Program-made: the position numbers and the translations under genes
Assembly (NCBI GenBank): GCA_046155225.1
Contig: JBJXED010000002.1
Span: 1 to 12,086 of the forward strand
DNA length: 12,086 bases
Direction of reading: 5' to 3'
From: JAKFVA01 sp046155225
GTDB lineage: Bacteria > Pseudomonadota > Gammaproteobacteria > Burkholderiales > Burkholderiaceae_C
The notes under the pieces: model-generated
Database searches by the model: none
The model's input: the letters and a program-made list of their open reading frames with translations, nothing else
What the model was told of the DNA's origin: nothing
Shown: positions 1-6,117 of the stretch, piece after piece
How positions within the stretch are numbered: position 1 is the first letter of the stretch
How the letters are laid out: each line of letters starts with the position of its first letter

Positions 1-194
1 ACGCTGATGCCCAGGCACATCGCTGCCACCACCATGGCCAGGGCCATGTTCTGCTTTTCGACGATTTCTTCCCACAGGGCGTAGGGCGTGATCTTGTCGA
101 TGATGATGAAGCTGATCCAGAACACGATGACGCCGATCAAGGCATAGATGATGGAGCCGAAGATTGCCGCTGGTTTGAGCCATTCAAAACCCAT
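1..194 (-). CDS. DUF350 family small membrane protein (3' end outside window)
   Basis: Only the first 64 codons are present; the gene runs off the left edge. The protein opens MGFEWLKPAAIFGSIIYALI. It has a hydrophobic segment at about residues 9-32, then a polar stretch (DKITPYALWEEIVEKQN) and the start of a second hydrophobic segment (MALAMVVAAMCLGIS). This pattern, with a TPY-LW-EI-E-N-ALA stretch between two membrane helices, is typical of DUF350 (YjfL-like) inner-membrane proteins, whose biochemical role is not known. The start codon at 192-194 is well supported by AAGGAGAA about six bases upstream. It is the third gene of a leftward set, 58 bases after the DUF4178 gene, so co-transcription is likely. 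DUF350 proteins are known to occur beside DUF4178/DUF2491-type, PspA-like or SPFH genes, which fits. The family call is fairly secure; the function is not. Confidence 0.82.
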   Translation of the reverse strand, partial: MGFEWLKPAAIFGSIIYALIGVIVFWISFIIIDKITPYALWEEIVEKQNMALAMVVAAMCLGIS

Positions 195-252
195 GATGTT
201 CTCCTTGCATAAACCGGTTGAAAACCCCGCTGCACATCCGTGCACCAGGGCG

Positions 253-1752
253 CTATTTGCCGCCGCCCCCGCTGCCTGAAAAGCCACCATAGGAGCCGGC
301 CGAACTGCGGTTGGAGCTGGTGCAATTTTCGCGCTGCGGGTCGCAACTGCAGCCGCGCAGCACCGCCAGCAGCAAGAGGATGACCACCAGCACCACGATG
401 ATGGTGATGCAGCCTATGCCCTTACCGGTCGCAGGGGCAGCATCCACCCGCTTGAGCAATTCTTTCTTGTCTTCAATCTTGAACGCTTTGGCCACCGCGT
501 CGCTGTCGATCTTGCTGCCGCTAGACCAGGTCAGCTCGGTGGGCGTCTGCTCCATAGACAACAAGCTGTTGCCGCTAGCAAAGTCTCGGTTGCTGGTTTT
601 CTGGCCACGCACCACCGGCCAGTAAAACTCACCGGCGACGTAAGTGGTTTCGGCGTTGTAGCTGTATTTCAACTTGTAGGTGGTGCCCAGGTAGGACGCG
701 CTCTGGCCGGTGCCGGTCATCGTGGGCGCGCCGGTAGTGGGCTTGACCACGCTCCAGCCTTCTTCAGAGTCCACCAAAAACAAGAAGCCTCGCTTTTGGT
801 TGAACAGCAGGTATTCGTTCCAGCCGAAATGCTCTTCGTCTTCATCCTGCGGGTCGTGGCCCATGCGGTGCTGAAAACCCACCACCTGCCAGGCTGCGCC
901 CTGCAACTGGCCGGCGGTGCCCAGAGGGATCAGCAGTTGCACCGGCTCGTCCTGCAACGCATGCGCGAGCTGGCCGCCCGTGCCTTGTGTCAGGTCAATC
1001 AGGCTGTTGCAGGAGCGGCAAGTGATGCTTTTGCTACTTCCGAGCTGCACCTCCACCGGTGAGCCGCAGTTCGGGCATTCAAAGTTGCGGCCTTTTTCGT
1101 CCTTGACGTTGTCGTCCCGCAAGCCCGACAGGTTCAGGCCCTCCAGCAACACCGCCACGCCACGCGACAGCAAGGGCGGCGTGGCGAAGTAGTCAATGCT
1201 GATGACTTCGCCCTCGGCGCTGCGCAGCTCCACCACCGCAAACGTCTGGCCAATCGGCGGCAATTTGGGCAGCTCGCCCTGCGCTGAGATCAGCGCGACC
1301 TGCTCACTGGCGGCCACGCTAAAGGGTTTGCCGCCGATGGCGGTGGTGGCCCCCACGCGAAAGCGCTCGGCGGCGGGCACTTCGCGCTGTGCGCTGGATG
1401 GGAAGCTGAAAACGTAGGAGCCGTTGTCTTCGCCCAGGGTGCCGGTGCGACCGTCGTCAAAAAAAGCGTTCCACTCGGTCCAGGTGCCGCTGCCCGACTT
1501 GTATTGCAGCCGCCCCACCAGCACAAAACCCACCTTGTCGTAGGTGCCCCGGGTTTGCAGTTGCAGCGGGCTGTGGTCGTCAAACAGCTCGGCCATCTTG
1601 CCGATGCGCGAGAGCTTCTCGCCGTCGCGCACCACGGTGCTGCGGCAGTAGCCGCACACCGCATGGGTGGACTGCGCACTTAAAAAATCAACCGGCGCAC
1701 CGCAACCGGGGCAGGGTGCCCGGTAGGCGCGTTGGGGGCTTTGGCTCGCCAC
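253..1752 (-). CDS. DUF4178 protein with two zinc ribbons and a C-terminal membrane helix
   Basis: A 499-residue protein with a duplicated layout. The first zinc ribbon has Cys14, Cys17, Cys33 and Cys36 (CPGCGAP...CGYC). It is followed by a beta-rich block rich in W, G and Y (GTWTEWNAFFDDG), read as the first DUF4178 domain. A second ribbon (CPNCGSP...CRSCN) lies near residues 225-255, then a second DUF4178-like block (HFGWNEYLLFN) at about 275-425. A strongly hydrophobic helix (CITIIVVLVVILLLLAVL) lies near residue 455. A Cys/Ser-rich tail follows and ends in FSGSGGGGK; Gly-rich endings of this kind are common in such proteins. The start is GTG at 1752: an in-frame TGA lies 9-12 bases upstream and the next Met is residue 53, inside the fold. 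No clear ribosome site is seen, so translation may depend on the SPFH gene that ends 30 bases upstream. The function is unknown. The protein probably sits on the inner membrane with its large zinc-binding part in the cytoplasm; that topology is inference. Confidence 0.85.
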   Translation of the reverse strand: MASQSPQRAYRAPCPGCGAPVDFLSAQSTHAVCGYCRSTVVRDGEKLSRIGKMAELFDDHSPLQLQTRGTYDKVGFVLVGRLQYKSGSGTWTEWNAFFDDGRTGTLGEDNGSYVFSFPSSAQREVPAAERFRVGATTAIGGKPFSVAASEQVALISAQGELPKLPPIGQTFAVVELRSAEGEVISIDYFATPPLLSRGVAVLLEGLNLSGLRDDNVKDEKGRNFECPNCGSPVEVQLGSSKSITCRSCNSLIDLTQGTGGQLAHALQDEPVQLLIPLGTAGQLQGAAWQVVGFQHRMGHDPQDEDEEHFGWNEYLLFNQKRGFLFLVDSEEGWSVVKPTTGAPTMTGTGQSASYLGTTYKLKYSYNAETTYVAGEFYWPVVRGQKTSNRDFASGNSLLSMEQTPTELTWSSGSKIDSDAVAKAFKIEDKKELLKRVDAAPATGKGIGCITIIVVLVVILLLLAVLRGCSCDPQRENCTSSNRSSAGSYGGFSGSGGGGK

Positions 1753-1782
1753 AAAAAAGCGTCAGACGCGGCGACGCAGCAA

Positions 1783-2832
1783 CTAAACCAGCTTTTTCAA
1801 AAGCTCGGCTTTCTTGCCGTCAAATTCTTCCTGCGTCAGGATGCCCTTGGCTTTGAGGTCACCCAGCTTTTCCAGCGTGGCCATGATGTCGTCGGCACTG
1901 ACCGCCACCGGTGCGGGGGCTGCCTGAACCACGGGGGCGTGCTGCTGGTTAGCACCGCTCAAACCCTGCGCCAGGTTTTGCGCCAGCACCTGCCCCAAGG
2001 CCACACCCGCTCCTAAACCCATAGCGTCTCCAGCAATTCCAGAGCCACCGCCACCGGAATTGACCATACCGGGAATGGCCTGGCCAGTCTGGTACTGCAT
2101 GAATTTGCCCATGTCGTTGCCGACCATGCCCATGCCGATTTTTTGGTCCAGCACTTTTTGCAGCTCTTCGGGCAGCGAGACGTTTTGCACCGTCATGCCC
2201 GAAACCGCCAGGCCGATTTTTTCAAACTCGGGGGCCAGCTCCTTGGACAGCGCGCTGGCAAACGCCATCTGGTTGGCCGCCAAATCTAAAAACGCGGTGC
2301 CGCTCGACGCAATCGCGTTGCTGATGTTTTGCAAGATCAGGCCGCGCAGCTGACCGTCCAGTTCCTGCGCGGTGTATTCCTCGCGGGTGCCCGAGATTTC
2401 GGTGTGGAAAAGCTTCGGGTCGGTGATGCGGAAGCTGTAGTTGCCAAAAGCGCGCAGGCGGACGGCGCCAAAGTCGGCGTCGCGGATGGTGATGGGCTGC
2501 GGCGTGCCCCACTTCTGGTCCACCTGTTGGCGCGTGCTGAAGAAGTACACGTCGCTTTTGAAGGGCGACTCAAACAGCTTGTCCCAGTTCTGCAAATACG
2601 TCAGCACCGGCAGGGTCTGCGTGGTGAGCTTGTGGGTGCCGGGGCCAAACACATCGGCCACCTTGCCTTCGTTGACGAACAGCGCCAGTTGCGATTCGCG
2701 CACCACCAGTTGCGCGCCGTTCTGGATTTCCATGCCCTCCATGGGGAAGCGCCAGGCCAGCGTGCCGTCGCCCTCCTCGGTCCAGGCAATGACGTCAATA
2801 AATTGTTTCTTGATGAAGTCCAGGATGCCCAT
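1783..2832 (-). CDS. SPFH/band-7-like protein with C-terminal SHOCT domain
   Basis: A 349-residue protein resembling the bacterial SPFH group often annotated as 'virion core protein'-like. It opens with an amphipathic segment (MGILDFIKKQFIDVIAW). The SPFH-like beta/alpha region covers about residues 35-240 (QLVVRESQLALFVNEG, TYLQNWDKLFESPF). A Gly/Ala-rich linker at about 255-310 follows, and then a SHOCT helix pair at about 312-349 (LEKLGDLKAKGILTQEEF). No true membrane helix is visible, so membrane contact would be through the N-terminus or by oligomerising; that is inference. I chose the ATG at 2830-2832 because GGAGG lies six bases upstream and the protein begins at the usual family start; the frame is open 27 codons further upstream, but those residues are not family-like. 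It is the first gene of the leftward DUF4178/DUF350 set. The reaction or partner is unknown; a scaffold role in envelope stress is a guess from SPFH proteins in general. Confidence 0.86.
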   Translation of the reverse strand: MGILDFIKKQFIDVIAWTEEGDGTLAWRFPMEGMEIQNGAQLVVRESQLALFVNEGKVADVFGPGTHKLTTQTLPVLTYLQNWDKLFESPFKSDVYFFSTRQQVDQKWGTPQPITIRDADFGAVRLRAFGNYSFRITDPKLFHTEISGTREEYTAQELDGQLRGLILQNISNAIASSGTAFLDLAANQMAFASALSKELAPEFEKIGLAVSGMTVQNVSLPEELQKVLDQKIGMGMVGNDMGKFMQYQTGQAIPGMVNSGGGGSGIAGDAMGLGAGVALGQVLAQNLAQGLSGANQQHAPVVQAAPAPVAVSADDIMATLEKLGDLKAKGILTQEEFDGKKAELLKKLV

Positions 2833-2860
2833 AAAGTCCTCCGCAAGTTGTGTATAAATC

Positions 2861-2866
2861 ATCATA
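2861..2866 (-). promoter_or_regulatory. Possible -10 element for the SPFH-DUF4178-DUF350 set
   Basis: Read on the minus strand, TATGAT (five of six matches to TATAAT) lies 28 bases before the SPFH start codon, inside the only AT-rich stretch of the 89-base divergent gap 2833-2921. The -35 position at 17-base spacing is CGGGCA, a poor match, so the promoter is weak, activator-dependent or miscalled. On the plus strand the same stretch holds TATAAA at 2853-2858, but no -35 partner for the rightward gene was found. Confidence 0.28.
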
Positions 2867-2921
2867 AGCCTTGGCTGTGGCACTGCCCGTGCGGCGGCTG
2901 TTGCGGTGCACAATCTGAACC

Positions 2922-3860
2922 ATGAAAAATATTCTTCTGCTCGGCGGCACCGGCTTTGTCGGCCGCCATGTCTGCGCCAAGCTGGCGCAGCAAGAAATCG
3001 CCGTCACGGTGTCCACGCGCCGGGCCAGCCGCGCCCGCAGCCTGCGCACGCTGCCGCGGCTGACCGTGGCCGAAGTCGACGTGCACGATGAAGCCGCGCT
3101 CACGCGCTGCCTGGCCGGCCATGACGCGGTGGTGAATCTGGTGGCCATCCTGCACGGCGACGCCGCCGCCTTTGAACGCACCCATGTGCAATTGCCGCAA
3201 ACCCTGGCCCGCGCCTGCGCCGCCGCCGGGGTGGCACGGGTGCTGCATGTCAGCGCGCTGGGGGCCGCGGCCGATGCGCCGTCGCTCTACCAGCGCAGCA
3301 AGGCGGCGGGCGAGGCGGCTTTGCTGGCCGCGCCGCTGTCACTCACCGTGCTGCGCCCGAGCGTTGTTTTTGGCGCTGAAGACCAGTTCCTGGACCTGTT
3401 TGCGCAGCTGCAGCGCTGGCTGCCGCTGCTGCCGCTGGCCGGGGCGGCTTGCCAGTTTCAGCCGGTATGGGTGGAAGACGTTGCGCAGGCGCTCGTCAAT
3501 GCCCTGCTGCAGCGAAAAACCGGCACCTACGAAGCCTGCGGCCCGCAGGTCTTCAGCCTGCGCCAACTGGTGCAACTGGCCGGCCAATGGAGCGGCCACC
3601 CGCGCCCGGTGCTGGAGCTGCCGCCGGGCCTGGGCCGGCTGCAGGCGCAGGCAATGGAATGGCTACCCGGCCCCACCCTGATGAGCCGCGACAACGCGCT
3701 CAGCCTGCAAAGCGACAACATCGCCAGCGGCGAACTGCCGGGCCTGACGGCGCTGGGCATCACGCCAACGGCGCTGGAGGCCGTGGCCCCGGCGTACCTG
3801 GCCGGCTGGGGCCCGCGCAGCGGCCTGCTGGGGCTGCGCACGATGGCCGGGCGAGGCTGA
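2922..3860 (+). CDS. NDUFA9-like atypical SDR oxidoreductase (NAD(P)-binding)
   Basis: A 312-residue protein with an N-terminal Rossmann fold. The dinucleotide motif GGTGFVG is at residues 8-14, followed by a basic TRR at 32-34 that could suit either NADP or NAD. An acidic D53-V-H-D pair and the strand VVNLVAIL at 70-77 follow. The SDR pair Tyr123-X3-Lys127 (YQRSK) and the LRPSVVFG stretch (144-151) are present. This is the 'atypical' or extended SDR type that annotators call 'complex I NDUFA9 subunit family' in Burkholderiales. The bacterial 14-subunit complex I has no such subunit, so a direct role in complex I should not be assumed. The ATG at 2922 puts the Rossmann strand at residues 3-7 as expected; no strong ribosome site is seen. 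It is divergent from the SPFH gene and is followed by cca after a 279-base gap with hairpins, so cca is probably not simply read through from it. Confidence 0.85.
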   Translation: MKNILLLGGTGFVGRHVCAKLAQQEIAVTVSTRRASRARSLRTLPRLTVAEVDVHDEAALTRCLAGHDAVVNLVAILHGDAAAFERTHVQLPQTLARACAAAGVARVLHVSALGAAADAPSLYQRSKAAGEAALLAAPLSLTVLRPSVVFGAEDQFLDLFAQLQRWLPLLPLAGAACQFQPVWVEDVAQALVNALLQRKTGTYEACGPQVFSLRQLVQLAGQWSGHPRPVLELPPGLGRLQAQAMEWLPGPTLMSRDNALSLQSDNIASGELPGLTALGITPTALEAVAPAYLAGWGPRSGLLGLRTMAGRG

Positions 3861-3927
3861 GTGTTTGCGTGTGCTGTGCGCACGCTGAAATGCACACCCA
3901 GCACACGCATTCGCCAGCACGCCAGAG

Positions 3928-3993
3928 ACTATTTTTTCAGTAGCATCTCAGGCAGGAAATGCCTTGGCTACAGGCCAATTTGATTTATAAAAA
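3928..3993 (+). repeat. Dispersed repeat, copy A (intergenic)
   Basis: First of four copies of a short repeat seen in this window. Shared marks in order are ACTAT, a TCAGTAGC core at 3937-3944, GGCAGG at 3951-3956, TGCCTTGGCTA at 3960-3970, GGCC at 3973-3976 and TGAT at 3981-3984. ACTAT to TGAT is 57 bases, the same as in copies B and C. The copy contains an imperfect palindrome, with GGCA pairing TGCC inside TAGC pairing GGCTA. It lies 67 bases after the stop of the NDUFA9-like gene and is clearly more AT-rich than its surroundings. No ORF is evident in it. Confidence 0.72.
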
Positions 3994-3999
3994 CGGAAG

Positions 4000-4029
4000 A
4001 ACGGCCCAAAAATCGCTATTTGGGCCGTT
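4000..4029. terminator. Perfect 11-bp hairpin, terminator-like
   Basis: AACGGCCCAAA (4000-4010) pairs perfectly with TTTGGGCCGTT (4019-4029) around an eight-base loop. It lies 140 bases after the NDUFA9-like stop and directly after repeat copy A. There is no T-run after it on the plus strand; on the minus strand a T5 run follows about six bases beyond the stem. A rightward intrinsic terminator would therefore be atypical. It could instead be an mRNA-stabilising 3' hairpin. The structure is certain from the sequence; the role is inference. Confidence 0.5.
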
Positions 4030-4037
4030 GAGGCTGT

Positions 4038-4059
4038 GCGGCCACGATAAGTTGGCCGC
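4038..4059. other. Second hairpin, 7-bp stem with 8-base loop
   Basis: GCGGCCA (4038-4044) pairs with TGGCCGC (4053-4059) around an eight-base loop, nine bases after the first hairpin. Its loop holds CGATA, which could alternatively pair with TATCG just downstream (4060-4064) or, over four bases, with ATCG in the loop of the first hairpin. It may form part of the same 3' structure or of the cca leader. No function is demonstrated. Confidence 0.45.
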
Positions 4060-4100
4060 TATCGCAGCTGAGTTATGAAACGAAAAGCTTGCAAGCTGAT

Positions 4101-4133
4101 TTGACATGCCGCGGAGGCCAACCACCCTAAACT
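4101..4133 (+). promoter_or_regulatory. Possible cca promoter (perfect -35, weak -10)
   Basis: TTGACA at 4101-4106 is a perfect -35 hexamer. The best -10, TAAACT at 4128-4133, matches four of six but lies 21 bases away, which is longer than usual. If used, transcription would start at or next to the cca ATG at 4140 and the mRNA would be close to leaderless; consistent with this, no ribosome site lies at normal distance (GGAGG at 4113-4117 is 22 bases away). This is a weak prediction. Confidence 0.28.
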
Positions 4134-4139
4134 GCACCC

Positions 4140-5390
4140 ATGCAGATTTACTTGGTCGGTGGTGCGGTGCGCGACGCCTTGCTGGGCCTGCCGGTGCAGG
4201 ACCGCGACTGGCTGGTGGTGGGGGCCACGCCGCAGCAGATGCTGGCGCAGGGCTACCTGGCCGTCGGCAAGGACTTCCCGGTGTTCTTGCACCCGCAAAC
4301 GCGCGAGGAATACGCGCTGGCGCGGACCGAGCGCAAAACCGCGCCTGGCTACCAGGGTTTTGCCTTCCACGCCGCGCCCGAGGTGACGCTGGAGCAAGAC
4401 CTGGCGCGACGCGACCTTACTATAAATTCAATAGCTATACCGGCAGACTTTGTATTGGCAAGCGGCCATTTTGATATAAAAAACGCCCTGTTGATCGACC
4501 CTTTTGGCGGCCAGGCCGATTTGCACGCCAAGGTGCTGCGCCACACCGCCAGCGCCTTCCGCGAAGACCCGGTGCGGCTGCTGCGGCTGGCACGGTTTGC
4601 GGCGCGCTTTGGCGACTTTTCCATCGCGCCTGAAACGCAAAATTTACTGCGCGAGATGACGGCGAGCGGCGAAGTTGACGCGCTCGTGCCTGAGCGGGTC
4701 TGGCAGGAGCTGGCGCGCGGTGTGATGGAGGCCGCGCCCGCGCGCATGCTGACGGTGCTGGATGCCGCCGGTGCGCTGGCCCGGCTTGCGCCCGAAATGG
4801 CTTCCGCAGGCGCGCCCGAACGCTTTGCCCACAGCCTGCGCGCGCTGGGCGCGGCGGCCGCGCAGCATGCGGCGCTTGAAGTGCGCTGGGCCAGCTGGCT
4901 GGTGGCCGGGCTGGGCGCAGGCGCTGCGGGTCTGGCCAGCGCCGACGCCCTAGCGCAGCGCTGGCGTGTGCCCGCCGATTGCCGCGACCTGGCGCAGTGG
5001 CTGATGCGCGAGCACCGCGCGGTGCAAGCCAGCCCCGCGCTGGATGCGGCGGGTGTGGTGCAGTTGCTGGACCGCGCTGACGCCTGGCGCCGGCCTGAGC
5101 GCTTGCGTGCCGGGCTTTGCGCCAGTGAGATCGTGGCGGCAACGGCGTTGGCGGATGTACCGGCGCCGGCACCTGCAGAAGCCCCGTTGCGACCCCGCCT
5201 TGCGCCGCTGCTGCTGGCATGGGCCGCCGCGCGCGGCGTTGTCACCGCTGACGTGGCAGGGCTGGCGCAGCGCGACGGCCTGGCCGGGCCAGCTGTTGCC
5301 GGACGCATTCAGCAAGCCCGCGTGCAGGCGGTTGCCGGCGTGTGGCCGACGGGCGCGATGCCGAGTAACCCGACTGAATCCAGAGGTTAA
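4140..5390 (+). CDS. cca: CCA tRNA nucleotidyltransferase, with repeat insertion and degenerate HD region
   Basis: The product adds or repairs the 3'-terminal CCA of tRNA from CTP and ATP. The class II catalytic head is clear: GGAVRD at residues 7-12, the metal-binding pair Asp21/Asp23 (DRD), RRDLTIN at 90-96, LIDPFGGQADL at 118-128, EDPVRLLRLARFAARF at 142-157 and then the VPER-WQEL helix. Two features are unusual. Between RRDLTIN and IDPFGG there are 22 residues, against about 10 in E. coli Cca, and the extra part is encoded by repeat copy B. The long proteobacterial form usually has a C-terminal HD phosphohydrolase domain with HTLM and HDLGK motifs; here the matching stretch reads FAHSLRAL and WLVAGLGAG, with a shortened segment after it, so the HD ligands are missing. 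The neighbouring VRW, RWRVPADCRDLAQ and DAWRRPERL stretches still align. CCA addition should persist; 2',3'-cyclic phosphatase and phosphodiesterase activity probably does not. Length is 416 residues; the start places GGAVRD as usual. Confidence 0.93.
   Translation: MQIYLVGGAVRDALLGLPVQDRDWLVVGATPQQMLAQGYLAVGKDFPVFLHPQTREEYALARTERKTAPGYQGFAFHAAPEVTLEQDLARRDLTINSIAIPADFVLASGHFDIKNALLIDPFGGQADLHAKVLRHTASAFREDPVRLLRLARFAARFGDFSIAPETQNLLREMTASGEVDALVPERVWQELARGVMEAAPARMLTVLDAAGALARLAPEMASAGAPERFAHSLRALGAAAAQHAALEVRWASWLVAGLGAGAAGLASADALAQRWRVPADCRDLAQWLMREHRAVQASPALDAAGVVQLLDRADAWRRPERLRAGLCASEIVAATALADVPAPAPAEAPLRPRLAPLLLAWAAARGVVTADVAGLAQRDGLAGPAVAGRIQQARVQAVAGVWPTGAMPSNPTESRG
4419..4483 (+). 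repeat. Dispersed repeat, copy B (inside cca, in frame)
   Basis: This copy aligns without gaps to copies A and C over 57 bases: ACTATAAATTCAATAGC at 4419-4435, GGCAGA at 4442-4447, TTGGCAA at 4455-4461, GGCC at 4464-4467 and TGAT at 4472-4475, followed by an A-rich end. It is a conspicuous AT-rich island in GC-rich coding DNA. Translated in the cca frame it gives T-I-N-S-I-A followed by about 16 residues absent from typical Cca. There is no stop codon in that frame, so cca stays open. The left end of the repeat itself encodes the conserved TIN of the RRDLTIN motif. Confidence 0.72.
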
Positions 5391-5436
5391 GCGCCCCAGG
5401 TGCATAAAAAACACGCTTGCGTCAAGATGCAGCCCT

Positions 5437-5844
5437 ATGGCCGACCCGCACCGCAACCTGCTCAACCGCCCGCTGGCCGATGGCATCCGCCGGGTCGGCT
5501 TTCGCAAATGGTATGAGCGTGAGTTGCTGTCGGGCCATGCCCACATGCTGCTGACGCTGCTGGCCACCATCGCGCTGATGGCCAGCCTGGAGGCGTTCAA
5601 GGGCGGCAGCACAGCTGAAAAACTGCTCGACGTGGTGTTTGTGATCGTCTGCGCTGCCATTGCCTTGTGGTCCTTGCGGCGCTATCTGTATTTGCTGATG
5701 CATGCCGAGGCAGTGGCCAACCAGGCCAATTGCCCGCAGTGCCAGGCGTATGGTCGCCTGGCCGTGGTGCAAGACCTTGCGCCCAGTGGCGCGCTGCAGG
5801 TGCGCTGCCGCAAATGCCAGCACGAGTGGCCGATTTACGCGTGA
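5437..5844 (+). CDS. Small membrane protein with C-terminal zinc ribbon, function unknown
   Basis: A 135-residue protein that I do not recognise by name. It starts MADPHRNLLNRPLADGIRRV, a basic N-terminus with a KWYERELL segment. Two hydrophobic stretches follow, at about residues 33-50 (MLLTLLATIALMASL) and 66-85 (LLDVVFVIVCAAIALWSL). A cytoplasmic-type zinc ribbon follows near the end, with CPQC and CRKC pairs about 30 residues apart. With Arg/Lys flanking both helices and a zinc ribbon after the second, both ends are likely cytoplasmic (inference). The ATG at 5437 was chosen because the frame upstream of it is simply cca read out of frame. The gene lies 46 bases after cca, probably in the same transcript; the ribosome site is weak. 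It resembles conserved hypothetical proteins of Comamonadaceae. No catalytic residues are seen. Confidence 0.75.
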   Translation: MADPHRNLLNRPLADGIRRVGFRKWYERELLSGHAHMLLTLLATIALMASLEAFKGGSTAEKLLDVVFVIVCAAIALWSLRRYLYLLMHAEAVANQANCPQCQAYGRLAVVQDLAPSGALQVRCRKCQHEWPIYA

Positions 5845-5898
5845 CGATATCTGCCGCGTGAAATCACGCTCAAGCTCAGCAAGGCCCGGCAGGGGCGG

Positions 5899-6093
5899 CT
5901 AAATCAGTTTGGCAATCCCCGCCGCCACCAGGCTCAGCAGCAAGGTGGTGGCCAGCGGAATAAAACATTCGCGGCCAAAGATTTTGAAGCGAAAGTCCCC
6001 CGGCAAGCGGCCCAGTCCCAGCTTGTGCAAGGCCGGCGTGAACCAATTGATCAGCATCAGGGCCAGAAAGATAACGATAAGCCAGCGGAACAT
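5899..6093 (-). CDS. DUF2905 family small membrane protein
   Basis: A 64-residue protein with two membrane helices: MFRWLIVIFLALMLINWF at the N-terminus and FIPLATTLLLSLVAAGIA at the C-terminus. They are joined by LGRLPGDFRF, the hallmark LG-LPGD stretch of DUF2905. The family is widespread in bacteria and has no assigned reaction. The length is normal for the family. The start is the only sensible one: it begins the first helix and has no in-frame Met before it. It lies 24 bases after the methyltransferase gene on the same strand, so the two are probably co-transcribed. It ends facing the zinc-ribbon membrane protein gene across a 54-base convergent gap, in which only a small GCGTG/CACGC hairpin at 5856-5869 is seen and no T-run. 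Confidence 0.85.
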   Translation of the reverse strand: MFRWLIVIFLALMLINWFTPALHKLGLGRLPGDFRFKIFGRECFIPLATTLLLSLVAAGIAKLI

Positions 6094-6117
6094 GGCCCGA
6101 GTGTAGGACGCGGGACG

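Noticed and set aside
2853..2858. TATAAA as a -10 element for the NDUFA9-like gene
   Set aside because: No acceptable -35 hexamer is found at 16-18 bases and the start codon is over 60 bases away, so it was not listed as a promoter.
2833..2913. 27-codon N-terminal extension of the SPFH protein
   Set aside because: A strong GGAGG site lies just before the internal ATG at 2832, and the extension is not family-like.
3928..3993. Repeats A-D as a CRISPR array or as remnants of an insertion sequence
   Set aside because: The copies are far apart, in both orientations, without regular spacers, terminal inverted repeats or transposase fragments.
4349..5308. Long open frame of 319 codons on the minus strand opposite cca
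   Set aside because: It is the antisense of a clear tRNA nucleotidyltransferase in GC-rich DNA; its product is Arg/Ala/Ser-rich and low in complexity with no domain motif.
5856..5869. GCGTG/CACGC hairpin between the convergent zinc-ribbon and DUF2905 genes
   Set aside because: The stem is only five pairs with a four-base loop and no T-run on either side, so it is not enough to call a terminator.
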